64,000 nucleotides of DNA, from the NCBI RefSeq assembly GCF_008795955.1, contig NZ_VMHN01000011.1, forward strand, positions 1 to 64,000. Direction: 5' to 3'. Shown here one piece after another: positions 35,064 to 42,767 of the stretch. Under the pieces are notes generated by a model. The model ran no database searches. It had not been told where the DNA came from and was given only the letters and a program-made list of their open reading frames with translations. Source of the DNA: Marinobacter denitrificans. Lineage in GTDB: Bacteria > Pseudomonadota > Gammaproteobacteria > Pseudomonadales > Oleiphilaceae. Both the position numbers and the translations under genes were made by a program. Within the stretch, counting starts at the first letter, position 1; each line of letters begins with the position of its first letter.

Positions 35064-35657
35064 CTAATCTCCAAAGTAGCCTTTGCGGTCCATTTTGAGT
35101 TTCCGCCAGATCGGCAGAATCTTCTGCACGAGCTCATCGCGATTTCGAATAGCTCGAATTCGAATGATCGGTTGATCCGCATCTTTTGTTTCAAGAACCA
35201 GCGTGGACAGACCGAACAACCCCATGAGCCCTGCCGGCGGACTCTTAATGTCTGACACCTCTGACATTTCGCAGAACAATTCCTGGCGGAAGATTGAGGT
35301 GATGCCCTTTGCTTCTTTGATCTTGTTGCGGGTGATAACGGTCCGCTCACACTTCACCGTGAGATAAGACATGAGAACATTCAGGACGCCAACGATGAGA
35401 AGCCCGTAGATTGAATACCGGACGACTTGATCGATCAGTGGTGTGTATTGCTCTTTCAGCCCTGCATTCCATAACACCAGGCCAACGCCGGCCGCCGCGA
35501 AAACGAGGCCCCAAAAGATAAAGCCACCAAGATTTACTATCTGCGATGGACTGCCCTCCCAAACAACTTCTTCGTTGTCGTAAGAGACGGGGGAGCTGGC
35601 GTCCAAAGGATCCGTTTTCGGATTCGCTTCAGCCTCGATTTTATTGGTCTCGCTCAT
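35064..35657 (-). CDS. Membrane protein with bacterial PH-like domain
   Basis: A 197-aa inner-membrane protein. After an acidic N-terminus (VSYDNEEVVWEGSPSQIVNL, the usual start of bPH_2 proteins) come two helices (GGFIFWGLVFAAAGVGLVLW; YSIYGLLIVGVLNVLMSYLT). A PH-like domain follows (ERTVITRNKIKEAKGITSIF ... FGLSTLVLETKDADQPIIRI). Such YdbT-like proteins are envelope-associated, with roles mostly unknown. It lies in a tightly packed island operon. Confidence 0.7.
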   Translation of the reverse strand: MSETNKIEAEANPKTDPLDASSPVSYDNEEVVWEGSPSQIVNLGGFIFWGLVFAAAGVGLVLWNAGLKEQYTPLIDQVVRYSIYGLLIVGVLNVLMSYLTVKCERTVITRNKIKEAKGITSIFRQELFCEMSEVSDIKSPPAGLMGLFGLSTLVLETKDADQPIIRIRAIRNRDELVQKILPIWRKLKMDRKGYFGD

Positions 35658-35666
35658 GATTTCGTC

Positions 35667-36086
35667 CTATGCAGCTCGAGCATGTTCCAGGCAAGCCAGT
35701 GCCGTCGTTATCGAAGCAGTTGCCGGAACGTCGGGCTGGTGTTTGCTGAGTTTGTGGTGGAGGTGGTCTGATGAGCCCAGAACGAGGTGAACCACTGGTC
35801 TAAGTCCGGCGGAAGCCAAAAGCCAATTGTCTGGCTGATGGTCCACTACGATCAGAACATCCTGCGGGCGTGATTGGGCGATCACGCTTCCCAATATGGT
35901 TTCCGGGTCTCTTGCCAGGTCCAAATTGTTCAAAACCAGGACCGGGCATTCTGAGGGAATCTGAATCACGCTCTGCCGCCTGCACTCAATCAGACAAAAC
36001 GTAGAAAAGTGTTCGAGCAACTGGAATAAACTACGGTCGATGGCCGCGTCGGCAGAATGGAATTCGGTAACTCGCATGACGTTCAT
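35667..36086 (-). CDS. Soluble protein of unknown function
   Basis: A 139-aa protein with Rossmann-like alternation (SECPVLVLNNLDLARDPETI, SRPQDVLIVVDHQPDNWLLA, VVHLVLGSSDHLHHKLSKHQ). I chose ATG 36086 with GAGGGC upstream; GTG 36101 overlapping the previous stop is an alternative. It could be a nucleotide-binding or RecA/NTPase-like fragment, but no P-loop is seen. Confidence 0.5.
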   Translation of the reverse strand: MNVMRVTEFHSADAAIDRSLFQLLEHFSTFCLIECRRQSVIQIPSECPVLVLNNLDLARDPETILGSVIAQSRPQDVLIVVDHQPDNWLLASAGLRPVVHLVLGSSDHLHHKLSKHQPDVPATASITTALACLEHARAA

Positions 36087-36097
36087 TGTTACCGCCC

Positions 36098-36403
36098 TCA
36101 CCTTAAGGCCTGCTCAAACGCACCAAGCAACAGCATGAAACTGATCGACATGCCCAGTGCGGTTATCGCTCGACTCATGCTGCGATACACCCGCTCTTTT
36201 TCCTTATAAAGCCCCGTCACAGAGAGCCCGATTTCTACGCAGGCAAAGAGAATTCCCATTTTGGCGGAGATGAAGAGCAGCAACGGAAACGTCATGCTGA
36301 CGGGGTCACCCATCTGAATGATGACAAACATCGCAATCGCAGCAGCCACGACGACGAGCAGCGGGTATGACCGGGGCGAGCGAAGCCAGCGAGAAAACAT
36401 CAT
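36098..36403 (-). CDS. Small three-helix membrane protein
   Basis: A 101-aa inner-membrane protein (SYPLLVVVAAAIAMFVIIQM; FPLLLFISAKMGILFACVEI; ALGMSISFMLLLGAFEQAL). It abuts the upstream gene exactly and overlaps the next, so it is in the operon. Function unknown. Confidence 0.6.
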   Translation of the reverse strand: MMFSRWLRSPRSYPLLVVVAAAIAMFVIIQMGDPVSMTFPLLLFISAKMGILFACVEIGLSVTGLYKEKERVYRSMSRAITALGMSISFMLLLGAFEQALR

Positions 36404-36679
36404 TTACAACCCAGACGCGATTTTCGGACGTGACCACACTTTGATAGGCGGGTGATCAGCTTTCCTGTCTGCCAAAACCCCATCAAACATCGCCACCACC
36501 CGAATCACTGAGATCCCCTCTTTTACTGCGAGAGCGATAATTCGGAAATAAGCCGCAGTGGCGGATTCGGCCGTTGCCTCAAACTGGTATTTGGTCCGGT
36601 ATTCCGTGTACACGTCGGCATTGAAAAATTGCCCATCACAAAGCCGGCCGCCGAAATTCGCGTGAACGATATTGGTCAA
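36404..36679 (-). CDS. Small soluble protein of unknown function
   Basis: A 91-aa protein (VHANFGGRLCDGQFFNADVY, YQFEATAESATAAYFRIIAL, DRKADHPPIKVWSRPKIASG). It lies between two membrane-protein genes with no gap on its 3' side and 12 bases on its 5' side. No family recognised. Confidence 0.5.
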   Translation of the reverse strand: MTNIVHANFGGRLCDGQFFNADVYTEYRTKYQFEATAESATAAYFRIIALAVKEGISVIRVVAMFDGVLADRKADHPPIKVWSRPKIASGL

Positions 36680-36691
36680 AGGGTCACCCCA

Positions 36692-36853
36692 TTAGAAGAA
36701 AAGTGAAGCGAAAAGAACCAACGCGGCGCCGGTGATGACCACATTGATCTGCCGATCCTGAGACAGAAGCTGGTCACGCTGTTGGCCGTCTATCTTCCCA
36801 GACTGCAAGAGCCGGTTAACGAGCCATCGGATTAACGGTGTGGTGATGAACAT
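36692..36853 (-). CDS. 53-aa tail-anchored membrane protein
   Basis: Starts at ATG 36853 with GGAGGG upstream (the longer frame has no site). An amphipathic N-terminal half (FITTPLIRWLVNRLLQSGKI) is followed by a hydrophobic tail (INVVITGAALVLFASLFF). First gene of the packed operon 33.5-36.9 kb. Function unknown. Confidence 0.55.
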   Translation of the reverse strand: MFITTPLIRWLVNRLLQSGKIDGQQRDQLLSQDRQINVVITGAALVLFASLFF

Positions 36854-36912
36854 GAAGGCGCCCTCCTGAGCTTCTGGCCAGTTTATTGAGGGCACTCGAC
36901 GAATTGGGGATC

Positions 36913-36938
36913 AAAAGGTCAGCGGAGTGTGACCTTTT
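36913..36938 (-). terminator. 9-bp hairpin at the end of the 183-aa membrane gene
   Basis: AAAAGGTCA and TGACCTTTT pair perfectly across an 8-nt loop. The hairpin overlaps the upstream gene's TAA stop on the minus strand and lies 60 bases before the next start. The T-rich 3' arm suits a terminator or a transcript boundary. Confidence 0.55.
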
Positions 36939-37488
36939 AAAATTCGGGTCTCGGGTAGTCCCCGGCAGCCAGAGCCTGCTCAACAAGCGCGATCTGAAAT
37001 ACCAGGTGTGCCGCTGTATTGAGATTCTTCGTGTCATCCAACCACGACTGGAGTGTTCCAGCTTCCTGCTGCTTAAAGGCTTCAAAACTGTCAGCGCGCG
37101 CGACCGCGGGATTGATGTTGCTGTAGGGCAGGAAACTGGCAAAAGAATGCTGCCGGGCCAGTCGAAGGATCACTTTGCGTGCTCTACCCAGGATTTTGCG
37201 ATCATTCCGGTACAAAACACCCACCGGTGTGCGCAGAGCCAACCAGATAGCAATATCCGCCAGCAAGAATCGCCCTGACAGTGAGTAGTGAACGAGGATG
37301 ATTGAGACCGCTGCCAACCCGATTTGATCCGCGATGCCCGCCGCCTCGAATCGAAAGCTCAGTACAACCAGAAGAAGCACTGACAAGACCCAGATGACCA
37401 GTGACGCTCCAGCCGCGATCAGGCGAGCCGGTGTGCTGGACAGACCCTGAAAAGTAACTGTCTTGAGCAGCTCTGATGTAAAACTCAT
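36937..37488 (-). CDS. Membrane protein of unknown function
   Basis: A 183-aa protein with two hydrophobic segments (RLIAAGASLVIWVLSVLLLV; IGLAAVSIILVHYSLSGRFL), a basic linker (LYRNDRKILGRARKVILRLA) and a helical soluble C-terminal domain (QQEAGTLQSWLDDTKNLNTA). No family recognised. Preceded on the minus strand by a strong terminator, so it starts a new transcription unit. Confidence 0.6.
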   Translation of the reverse strand: MSFTSELLKTVTFQGLSSTPARLIAAGASLVIWVLSVLLLVVLSFRFEAAGIADQIGLAAVSIILVHYSLSGRFLLADIAIWLALRTPVGVLYRNDRKILGRARKVILRLARQHSFASFLPYSNINPAVARADSFEAFKQQEAGTLQSWLDDTKNLNTAAHLVFQIALVEQALAAGDYPRPEF

Positions 37489-37563
37489 GTCCGTGATGTC
37501 CCTGTTTGTGTGTTGCTTTTACTTTCTCACGGAATTTTTCACGGGCAAGGTAGCTAGCAGGAA

Positions 37564-37590
37564 GAAAAAAACCCGCCGAAGCGGGTTTTG
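37564..37590 (-). terminator. Intrinsic terminator
   Basis: On the minus strand AAAACCCGC-TTCG-GCGGGT is followed by a run of T (TTTTTTTC). It ends the unit containing the 51-aa gene and separates it from the 183-aa membrane-protein gene. Confidence 0.85.
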
Positions 37591-37595
37591 AGGGT

Positions 37596-37751
37596 CTAAT
37601 TCGATTTTCGACAGTCTTGTTGATCCGCCAGGCGACAAATCTCTTGCCACTGAAGGCGGCGCTGATAGATCACAAAGCCGGTACCGACTGTGCCTACCAG
37701 GGTAAGGACGATTCCAAACATGAGAAAAACTGACATGGCATTGCCCATCAT
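37596..37751 (-). CDS. 51-aa single-helix membrane protein
   Basis: A short gene reading MMGNAMSVFLMFGIVLTLVG, TVGTGFVIYQRRL and a Cys-containing charged tail. The ATG overlaps the upstream stop (ATGA), and the strong terminator follows its TAG stop. The topology is one helix with a positive-inside tail. Function unknown. Confidence 0.6.
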   Translation of the reverse strand: MMGNAMSVFLMFGIVLTLVGTVGTGFVIYQRRLQWQEICRLADQQDCRKSN

Positions 37752-38110
37752 TGTTTACCTCTTGTCATTGGAGCGGAACGCTTACTGACAGTCAAGTTCA
37801 GGCGCTGACTGCGCAGCACCGGAAGATCCTGGATCAGCTCATGGCCTGCGAGATCGCGAGCCATCTCCACTTCTAACATGAGAATGATGGCGAGCAACCA
37901 CGTCACTAGAACCATGGCGATTGCGTCAAAACTGGTAAGTTCCAGTCCATCGGCAAAGGTTTGGAACAGGTGTCCGGCCATTAAAGCGGAGGCGGCGTAG
38001 GTCATCGTTTTCAGACTGCCCACCAACCTGGTGCTTCGCCGGTAGCGCATTTTCTGAATGATCAGATCCTGCGTCCGTAGTTTGTTGAGTTTCTGGTACA
38101 GCAATTTCAT
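37748..38110 (-). CDS. Two-helix membrane protein of unknown function
   Basis: A 120-aa protein from ATG 38110 (GGAGAG upstream). Basic N-terminus (MKLLYQKLNKLRTQDLIIQK), hydrophobic segments (LKTMTYAASALMAGHLFQTF; AIAMVLVTWLLAIILMLEVE) and a basic tail. It overlaps the 51-aa gene. It sits between the primase-like gene and the terminator. Confidence 0.55.
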   Translation of the reverse strand: MKLLYQKLNKLRTQDLIIQKMRYRRSTRLVGSLKTMTYAASALMAGHLFQTFADGLELTSFDAIAMVLVTWLLAIILMLEVEMARDLAGHELIQDLPVLRSQRLNLTVSKRSAPMTRGKQ

Positions 38111-38131
38111 ACGTATGTTCTCTCCAGGCAA

Positions 38132-38190
38132 GACCTCGCTCAGAGAAAACAAGCCAGACCCCCGAGAGGATTGGCTTGCTCTCCGAGGTC
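38132..38190 (-). promoter_or_regulatory. Nested hairpin leader upstream of the 120-aa gene
   Basis: Outer arms GACCTCG (38132-38138) and CGAGGTC (38184-38190) enclose inner arms CAAGCCA (38150-38156) and TGGCTTG (38172-38178). It fills most of the gap between the primase-like stop and the ribosome site. Confidence 0.5.
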
Positions 38191-38203
38191 GGCATTTTGT
38201 GGT

Positions 38204-39283
38204 TTAAGCAGTCTGTCGTGGACGGTCCCTCAAGACGTTTCCGATCTGGCCAAAACCAGAGGGGTCACGCATTAACTGGTCCGCCCAGTCCACACCTTTA
38301 GAATCCGATTCGAGCATCGGAATTGATGGCAATATCAACTGAACATCCAGGCCCAGAAGACTGAGCTTCCCGGCCAGCGTGTTTGCAGCGACTTCACCCG
38401 CTTGGTTACGGTCTTTGTCGACGAAAATAAGAACCTTTTCTACCCATTCGGGTGGCAGAAAGGATTGCATCATGGTCGTCGACAGCGTTGGCCACACTGG
38501 CAGCTGCGTCATAAGGGTTACCGAAAGAGCTGTCTCCAGTCCTTCTGCGACACCCATAACGGTTCCTTTCACCGGATTCACGCGAATCTGGCGACCCCGG
38601 CTTTCTCTGTTGACCGCGGGGGTAAGTTTTCGCGACTTGTTCTTGCTGTCGGAAAACTCCACCTTTAGGCCACTCTTGGTAATGAACGTCCGATGAATCG
38701 AGACTGGTTCACCCGCGTTATTGCGGACCAGACCAAGAATTGCCCCGTACTGGCCCAGCGTTTTACCGTCGGCACCAACGTAGTTGAGCGACGGATGGAA
38801 CCGCAGGTCATCGGCTAGCATGGCTGCTGTTCTTAGCCTTCTGCGTTCGAAATAGGCTCTCGCCGGATACGATCGCAGGTCGTTCAGTGGCAGAGCATCC
38901 CCCCAGATCTGGTTAAGCCAAAGCCGAAGCTTTGAATCGTCCTGGATCTGAGTCTTGGGCGTCCTGATCGGTTTGGTGTCCACGATCCTTCCGCCCAAAA
39001 AGGCTTCAAGTTCGTCGTAGGTCTTGGTGAATGACCAATCGTTCACCCACATCAGCATATCGATGCCTTCAGGGATCACTCGCCAAGCCTGTTTTACGCC
39101 GCCACCGGTGGTGTTGGCGTCACGAAACAGCCGGAAGCCATCGGTACCACCGTCAATGGGACAAGGCACGTTTTTGCCAAGCTTATTGACCGCAGTTTCA
39201 AGGGCTGGCGCCAGTGCAAGAAAAGCACTGAGCCAACGTCCTTCCATGCGACGTTTCAAAGCAGTTGAGTTTCGTTTTTCCAT
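38204..39283 (-). CDS. Toprim-domain DNA primase-like protein
   Basis: A 359-aa protein. The N-terminal part resembles a primase zinc-type domain without clear Cys pairs (NVPCPIDGGTDGFRLFRD). The middle has the ALGLVRNNAGEPVSIHRTFI segment found before Toprim in plasmid primases (DUF7146-like). The Toprim core is GVAEGLETALSV (metal-binding Glu) and VLIFVDKDRNQAGEVAAN (DxD). Probably a mobile-element primase or primase remnant lacking the polymerase part. ATG 39283 follows GGAGGAGAACC. Confidence 0.75.
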   Translation of the reverse strand: MEKRNSTALKRRMEGRWLSAFLALAPALETAVNKLGKNVPCPIDGGTDGFRLFRDANTTGGGVKQAWRVIPEGIDMLMWVNDWSFTKTYDELEAFLGGRIVDTKPIRTPKTQIQDDSKLRLWLNQIWGDALPLNDLRSYPARAYFERRRLRTAAMLADDLRFHPSLNYVGADGKTLGQYGAILGLVRNNAGEPVSIHRTFITKSGLKVEFSDSKNKSRKLTPAVNRESRGRQIRVNPVKGTVMGVAEGLETALSVTLMTQLPVWPTLSTTMMQSFLPPEWVEKVLIFVDKDRNQAGEVAANTLAGKLSLLGLDVQLILPSIPMLESDSKGVDWADQLMRDPSGFGQIGNVLRDRPRQTA

Positions 39284-39295
39284 GGTTCTCCTCCA

Positions 39296-39323
39296 GGCAG
39301 TGAACTTTTCAAGGGACACTGCC
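39296..39323 (-). promoter_or_regulatory. Leader hairpin of the primase-like gene
   Basis: GGCAGTG and CACTGCC (7 bp) enclose a loop that reads TCCCTTGAAAAGTT on the minus strand. It lies 12 bases before the ATG, touching the ribosome site, so it could limit translation. Confidence 0.5.
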
Positions 39324-39361
39324 GAGCAGTGAGTAAGAAAGGGCCAGAGCCTTTTCAGTCA

Positions 39362-39529
39362 TCAGTGAAGCGTCAGAACGACTCTTTTGTATTGCACCCA
39401 GGTATTCCCGAACTGCTGGAAAAACAATTCGGTGGTTTTCCGGGGCTCATAGATCGTCATGAGTCGGATTGGCTTGCCGTTCCGCGTGGTCAGGCCCTGC
39501 TCAATCGAGAGTTGAGGTTGTTGAGACAT
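39362..39529 (-). CDS. 55-aa protein of unknown function
   Basis: Reads MSQQPQLSIEQGLTTRNGKP, then IRLMTIYEPRKTTELFFQQF, ending in QYKRVVLTLH. AAAGGA lies 9 bases before ATG 39529. The plus-strand frame over it has no ribosome site. It sits between two leader hairpins in the island's run of small genes. Confidence 0.6.
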   Translation of the reverse strand: MSQQPQLSIEQGLTTRNGKPIRLMTIYEPRKTTELFFQQFGNTWVQYKRVVLTLH

Positions 39530-39550
39530 GGTGCGTTTCCTTTTGAGTAT

Positions 39551-39599
39551 TGAGGGAACACACCAGCCCCAAGGGACAGAGTGTGTCCCTCAGAGGGTT
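39551..39599 (-). promoter_or_regulatory. Structured leader element copy 5
   Basis: TGAGGGA-CACAC pairs with GTGTG-TCCCTCA (12 bp, one bulge) and the minus-strand loop TCTGTCCCTTGGGGCTG holds an inner CCC/GGG. AACCC lies on its 5' side, as in the other copies. It is upstream of the 55-aa gene's ribosome site. Confidence 0.55.
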
Positions 39600-39610
39600 G
39601 AGGTCTTTTA

Positions 39611-39904
39611 TTAGCCGAGCATCTTCTTGCGGTAATACCGCAACCACTCGACCATTGTTTCCGGATCTACGCCCCACTCCCTGCAACAAGTTGCAAAGGA
39701 AAAGGGCATTTCCCGATTTTCGGACAGGATCCACTCCCAGGCTTCGTCACACGGTTTTCGAACACCACCGTGCTGACGGATGCCAAAGGCGCTTTTCACT
39801 GACTCGATAAGAAGCCGTTCACGAATATCCGCGAAGGCTGATTCGGGGATCTCCTGCAGTGGGCCTGAAGGCTCACAAAAGTCCGGTTTCCGAGAGGTTT
39901 CCAT
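39611..39904 (-). CDS. 97-aa protein of unknown function
   Basis: From ATG 39904 with AAGGAGGACAC upstream. Reads METSRKPDFCEPSGPLQEIP, then FADIRERLLIESVKSAFGIR and SFATCCREWGVDPETMVEWL, which has a helix-turn-helix look near the C-terminus. No family recognised. Confidence 0.55.
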   Translation of the reverse strand: METSRKPDFCEPSGPLQEIPESAFADIRERLLIESVKSAFGIRQHGGVRKPCDEAWEWILSENREMPFSFATCCREWGVDPETMVEWLRYYRKKMLG

Positions 39905-39920
39905 GTGTCCTCCTTGCGAA

Positions 39921-39962
39921 GAACACACCAACCCAACGGGAAGATGTGTTCCCGCCTGGGCT
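39921..39962 (-). promoter_or_regulatory. Structured leader element copy 4
   Basis: GAACACA (39921-39927) pairs with TGTGTTC (39945-39951); the minus-strand loop TCTTCCCGTTGGGTTGG contains an inner CCC/GGG. It lies 16 bases before the ATG at 39904. Confidence 0.5.
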
Positions 39963-39979
39963 GTTGGAAGATTGTGGAG

Positions 39980-41752
39980 TCAGGGATCGAGATCGAGGAC
40001 GTTGCCGGCGATGCGAAACAAAGCTGATTGCAGCTCCCTCACATCGTTGATGACTGTCCAATTCCCGAAATACGACTTCACAGCGTTTGAGCCTATACCG
40101 ATGGCGTAGGTGTCGATCTGGTGTTTCATCAGATCTAGCAGGTAGTTGACTGCGTGACCGTTGTTCGGAGAACCGTCGGTAATCACAATCAGGACCTGAC
40201 GTGGTTTATGACTGGCACTGAGTTCCCGTGCCGCGTAGAGCATTGCTTCAGCCAGAGGTGTGCCACCGCCGGAACTGACCAGGAAGCGCCCAAGATTGGG
40301 TCTCACCGGCTGTCCACGATGGATCATTGGACTGACATTCCCCCCATAACCCGGAAACATCGATACTGCGATGTCACATTTCGGGATGGTGGAAATAGCC
40401 AGCGCCAACGACACAGTGGCCTGATTGGCAATCTCCTGTCTTTGGCTCATGGAACCACTCGTATCGAGCAGTACATGAACCGAGGTTTCCGGCCTCTTGT
40501 GTTCGTCTCGCTGGATGAACACTCGAGTGTCGCCCGCAGCCAAACGGCTTAGACGACGACCATCAACGCGGCGCCCGCGGTCATGCAACCACTGGCGCTG
40601 TCGGGTTTCAGCCTGTAAAAGTCCCAGCAATCGGCTACGAATGCTTGAAGACGTCAAAATGCCCGCCTGCAATTCACTCGTATCACCGTTACCATTCCTC
40701 ATGTCCTGGCCCACACCGGTATCAATCTCAAAAGATTTACCGGATTGGTCTTCCCGGGCCTGTGAACACAAGTCTTCTTTTAGCTGTTGACCGGGATTGG
40801 TCGGCATATCCTGCTCCGACATAACCCGTTCATAGGTGCCTCCTGCGCCGGCGTCACTGGAATCATCCGAAGACGAGTCCGATTCTGCCTGGTCACCCGC
40901 TGAGTCCTGATCAGACATAGATTGCTCACCGGAAGCATCCGATGGGCCATCCGTCTGATCAGCGGCTTCAGGAGAGGAATCTCCCTGAGTGTCGCCGTTC
41001 ACAGATGAGGAATTTTCTGAGTTGGAGTTCGGGTCCGAAGAACCCCCCTGGCCGTCGGGTGACGGATCAGGCGGCTGTGACGAATCACTATCCGGGCTGG
41101 ACTTTCGCTCCTGCTCTTCCTCTTTCTCGGCATCCTTTAACGCTTTCAAAATGGCCCGGGCCACCTTTAGAGCGTCATCACTGGTTGTCATGGACAACAT
41201 GTATTTCGCCAGCAACCCGTCCAAACGGACGAAGAAACCTCTGGGAAACGTCTGCTCCAAGACCTTCAAAGACTCTGGAATCAGCGGTTGGTAGACCTGC
41301 CGATCCAGAAACTCCCCATACAACCGGTGGTAGAGGTAACGAAACAATTGCGATGCCTCGCTTTCTGCCGCGGTCGGTACGGGTGTCCAGCCTCGCTCAT
41401 GGATGTAGTTCTCCATGGCTTCCAGCGTGAACTGAGTCCCGGGAAAGGCGAGCTGGATAGCTCGCTCAATCCGGATGTCCTCAATCAAGTTGGTCATACT
41501 CTTTTCGATCTCAGACCGACACTTTTTTAAGGTGTCGAAACTGGACTCGCGAATATGAGCTGCTTCGTGAGAGAGATAGCCAAACAGCACATCTTTCATC
41601 TCACTCATGTTGTCTAGCATAGGCAGCACAATGGTTTTGCCATCCGTCATGGCGTCTGAGCCCGAAAGCACGACGCGCACACCAAATTGCTCACCATAAG
41701 CCGCTGCCACGATTGGTAATGCCCGCTCGAGAGCGGATTGTCTTTGGTTCAT
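39980..41752 (-). CDS. CobT-like VWA protein with HExxH motif
   Basis: A 590-aa protein like the cobaltochelatase CobT subunit family carried by SXT-type elements; here it is unlikely to make cobalamin. Residues 62-66 are HEAAH (in LSHEAAHIRESSFD), an HExxH motif. Residues about 210-303 are a Ser/Asp-rich low-complexity linker. The C-terminal VWA domain has a full MIDAS: DTSGS (430-434), T498 and D526 (ITDGS). It pairs with the MoxR-like ATPase and DUF3150 protein nearby, probably as an ATP-driven remodelling complex (inference). AGGAGCGGAACT precedes ATG 41752. Confidence 0.85.
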   Translation of the reverse strand: MNQRQSALERALPIVAAAYGEQFGVRVVLSGSDAMTDGKTIVLPMLDNMSEMKDVLFGYLSHEAAHIRESSFDTLKKCRSEIEKSMTNLIEDIRIERAIQLAFPGTQFTLEAMENYIHERGWTPVPTAAESEASQLFRYLYHRLYGEFLDRQVYQPLIPESLKVLEQTFPRGFFVRLDGLLAKYMLSMTTSDDALKVARAILKALKDAEKEEEQERKSSPDSDSSQPPDPSPDGQGGSSDPNSNSENSSSVNGDTQGDSSPEAADQTDGPSDASGEQSMSDQDSAGDQAESDSSSDDSSDAGAGGTYERVMSEQDMPTNPGQQLKEDLCSQAREDQSGKSFEIDTGVGQDMRNGNGDTSELQAGILTSSSIRSRLLGLLQAETRQRQWLHDRGRRVDGRRLSRLAAGDTRVFIQRDEHKRPETSVHVLLDTSGSMSQRQEIANQATVSLALAISTIPKCDIAVSMFPGYGGNVSPMIHRGQPVRPNLGRFLVSSGGGTPLAEAMLYAARELSASHKPRQVLIVITDGSPNNGHAVNYLLDLMKHQIDTYAIGIGSNAVKSYFGNWTVINDVRELQSALFRIAGNVLDLDP

Positions 41753-41762
41753 AGTTCCGCTC

Positions 41763-42677
41763 CTAGAAGTAGGCGCCCATTGCTGATGCAGTGGTTGGAG
41801 GGGTTGAGGAAGGTGCAACCTGGGGCTGTGCGTTTCCGCTCTGGAGTCCGGCGATCAGTTTTGTCACCGAGAATTCTCCAGACACGATTCTCTCCAACTT
41901 TTTATCGTCAGAACACATCGTGAGGAACGTCAGTACCCTGCCGAACACGGGATGATCCTGGTCGATTCGTTCCGCTGGAATAGAGCTACGCAGCGCACGG
42001 AATTCGCCAAGAACCCTGAGAATCCGGCCGTTGCCGAAACTCAGGGTGTCCAGCTTGGTCACCAATGGGTCGAGTTGTTTGCAAAGCGTCTTTCCGCCGA
42101 TGGCGCGTTTCCGCTCCAGAAGACGATCAGACATCTCACGGCAGCTCAGTCCGACTTCGTGCAGGATTTGATCGGCAATTTCCGCCTCATCCGGTTCGAA
42201 GCCTTCCAGGGGCTGCATTTTGTAGAGCTTAAATTCGAACTTGAACGCGCTCGCCACGGTTTCACGGTCAGGAACCTGATCCCGCATGATGTGAGCGTAT
42301 TCTTCGTTCTCCGCGATCCAGTCTTCCTTGTTGCGGTCAAAATCGTTGAGAAATTGCTGCAACGCGGATTCAAAGCCGGCCTTCACGGTTTCGAGTTTGG
42401 CGACGACGTCATCAATCGCTTCATCGCGTACAGCGAATCCGCCCATGAAACGTGTTCCTTCAGCCAGACATGCCCTTTCTGCCGATTTGCGCTTACTGAG
42501 CAACGGATCGAGAGCTTTGGGAGGAAAGATCTTCTTTCGCCCCAAATCCAGCAGTTTCTGTGGTGGCAACTTGCCGTCTATGCCCAATCGAATATCACTG
42601 TCGCGAGAGGCTTTTTTCTCACCGCTCCAGCACCGCATTTTCAGATGGACAAGGGTGGTCCCATGGATGAATTCCAT
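41763..42677 (-). CDS. DUF3150-family protein
   Basis: A 304-aa helical protein starting MEFIHGTTLVHLKMRCWSGE-KK. LGRKKIFPPKALDPLLSKRK, RFMGGFAVRDEAI and the GFESALQQFLNDFDRNKEDW segment fit DUF3150, which accompanies CobS/CobT-like genes on ICEs and phages. Function unknown. It ends 10 bases before the VWA gene. AGGAGATAACAC precedes the ATG. Confidence 0.8.
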   Translation of the reverse strand: MEFIHGTTLVHLKMRCWSGEKKASRDSDIRLGIDGKLPPQKLLDLGRKKIFPPKALDPLLSKRKSAERACLAEGTRFMGGFAVRDEAIDDVVAKLETVKAGFESALQQFLNDFDRNKEDWIAENEEYAHIMRDQVPDRETVASAFKFEFKLYKMQPLEGFEPDEAEIADQILHEVGLSCREMSDRLLERKRAIGGKTLCKQLDPLVTKLDTLSFGNGRILRVLGEFRALRSSIPAERIDQDHPVFGRVLTFLTMCSDDKKLERIVSGEFSVTKLIAGLQSGNAQPQVAPSSTPPTTASAMGAYF

Positions 42678-42712
42678 GTGTTATCTCCTTAGCAATTATG
42701 AGAAGAGGGTGT

Positions 42713-42731
42713 ACCGCCGGAGGCCGGCGGT
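42713..42731 (-). promoter_or_regulatory. Leader hairpin of the DUF3150 gene
   Basis: An 8-bp perfect stem (ACCGCCGG/CCGGCGGT) with a 3-nt loop lies 35 bases before the DUF3150 ATG, after the stop of the WGR-like gene. It could also act as a partial terminator. Confidence 0.5.
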
Positions 42732-42767
42732 GAGTTGTGGTTCAGAGAACCGAGGTCGAGGAAAGAC

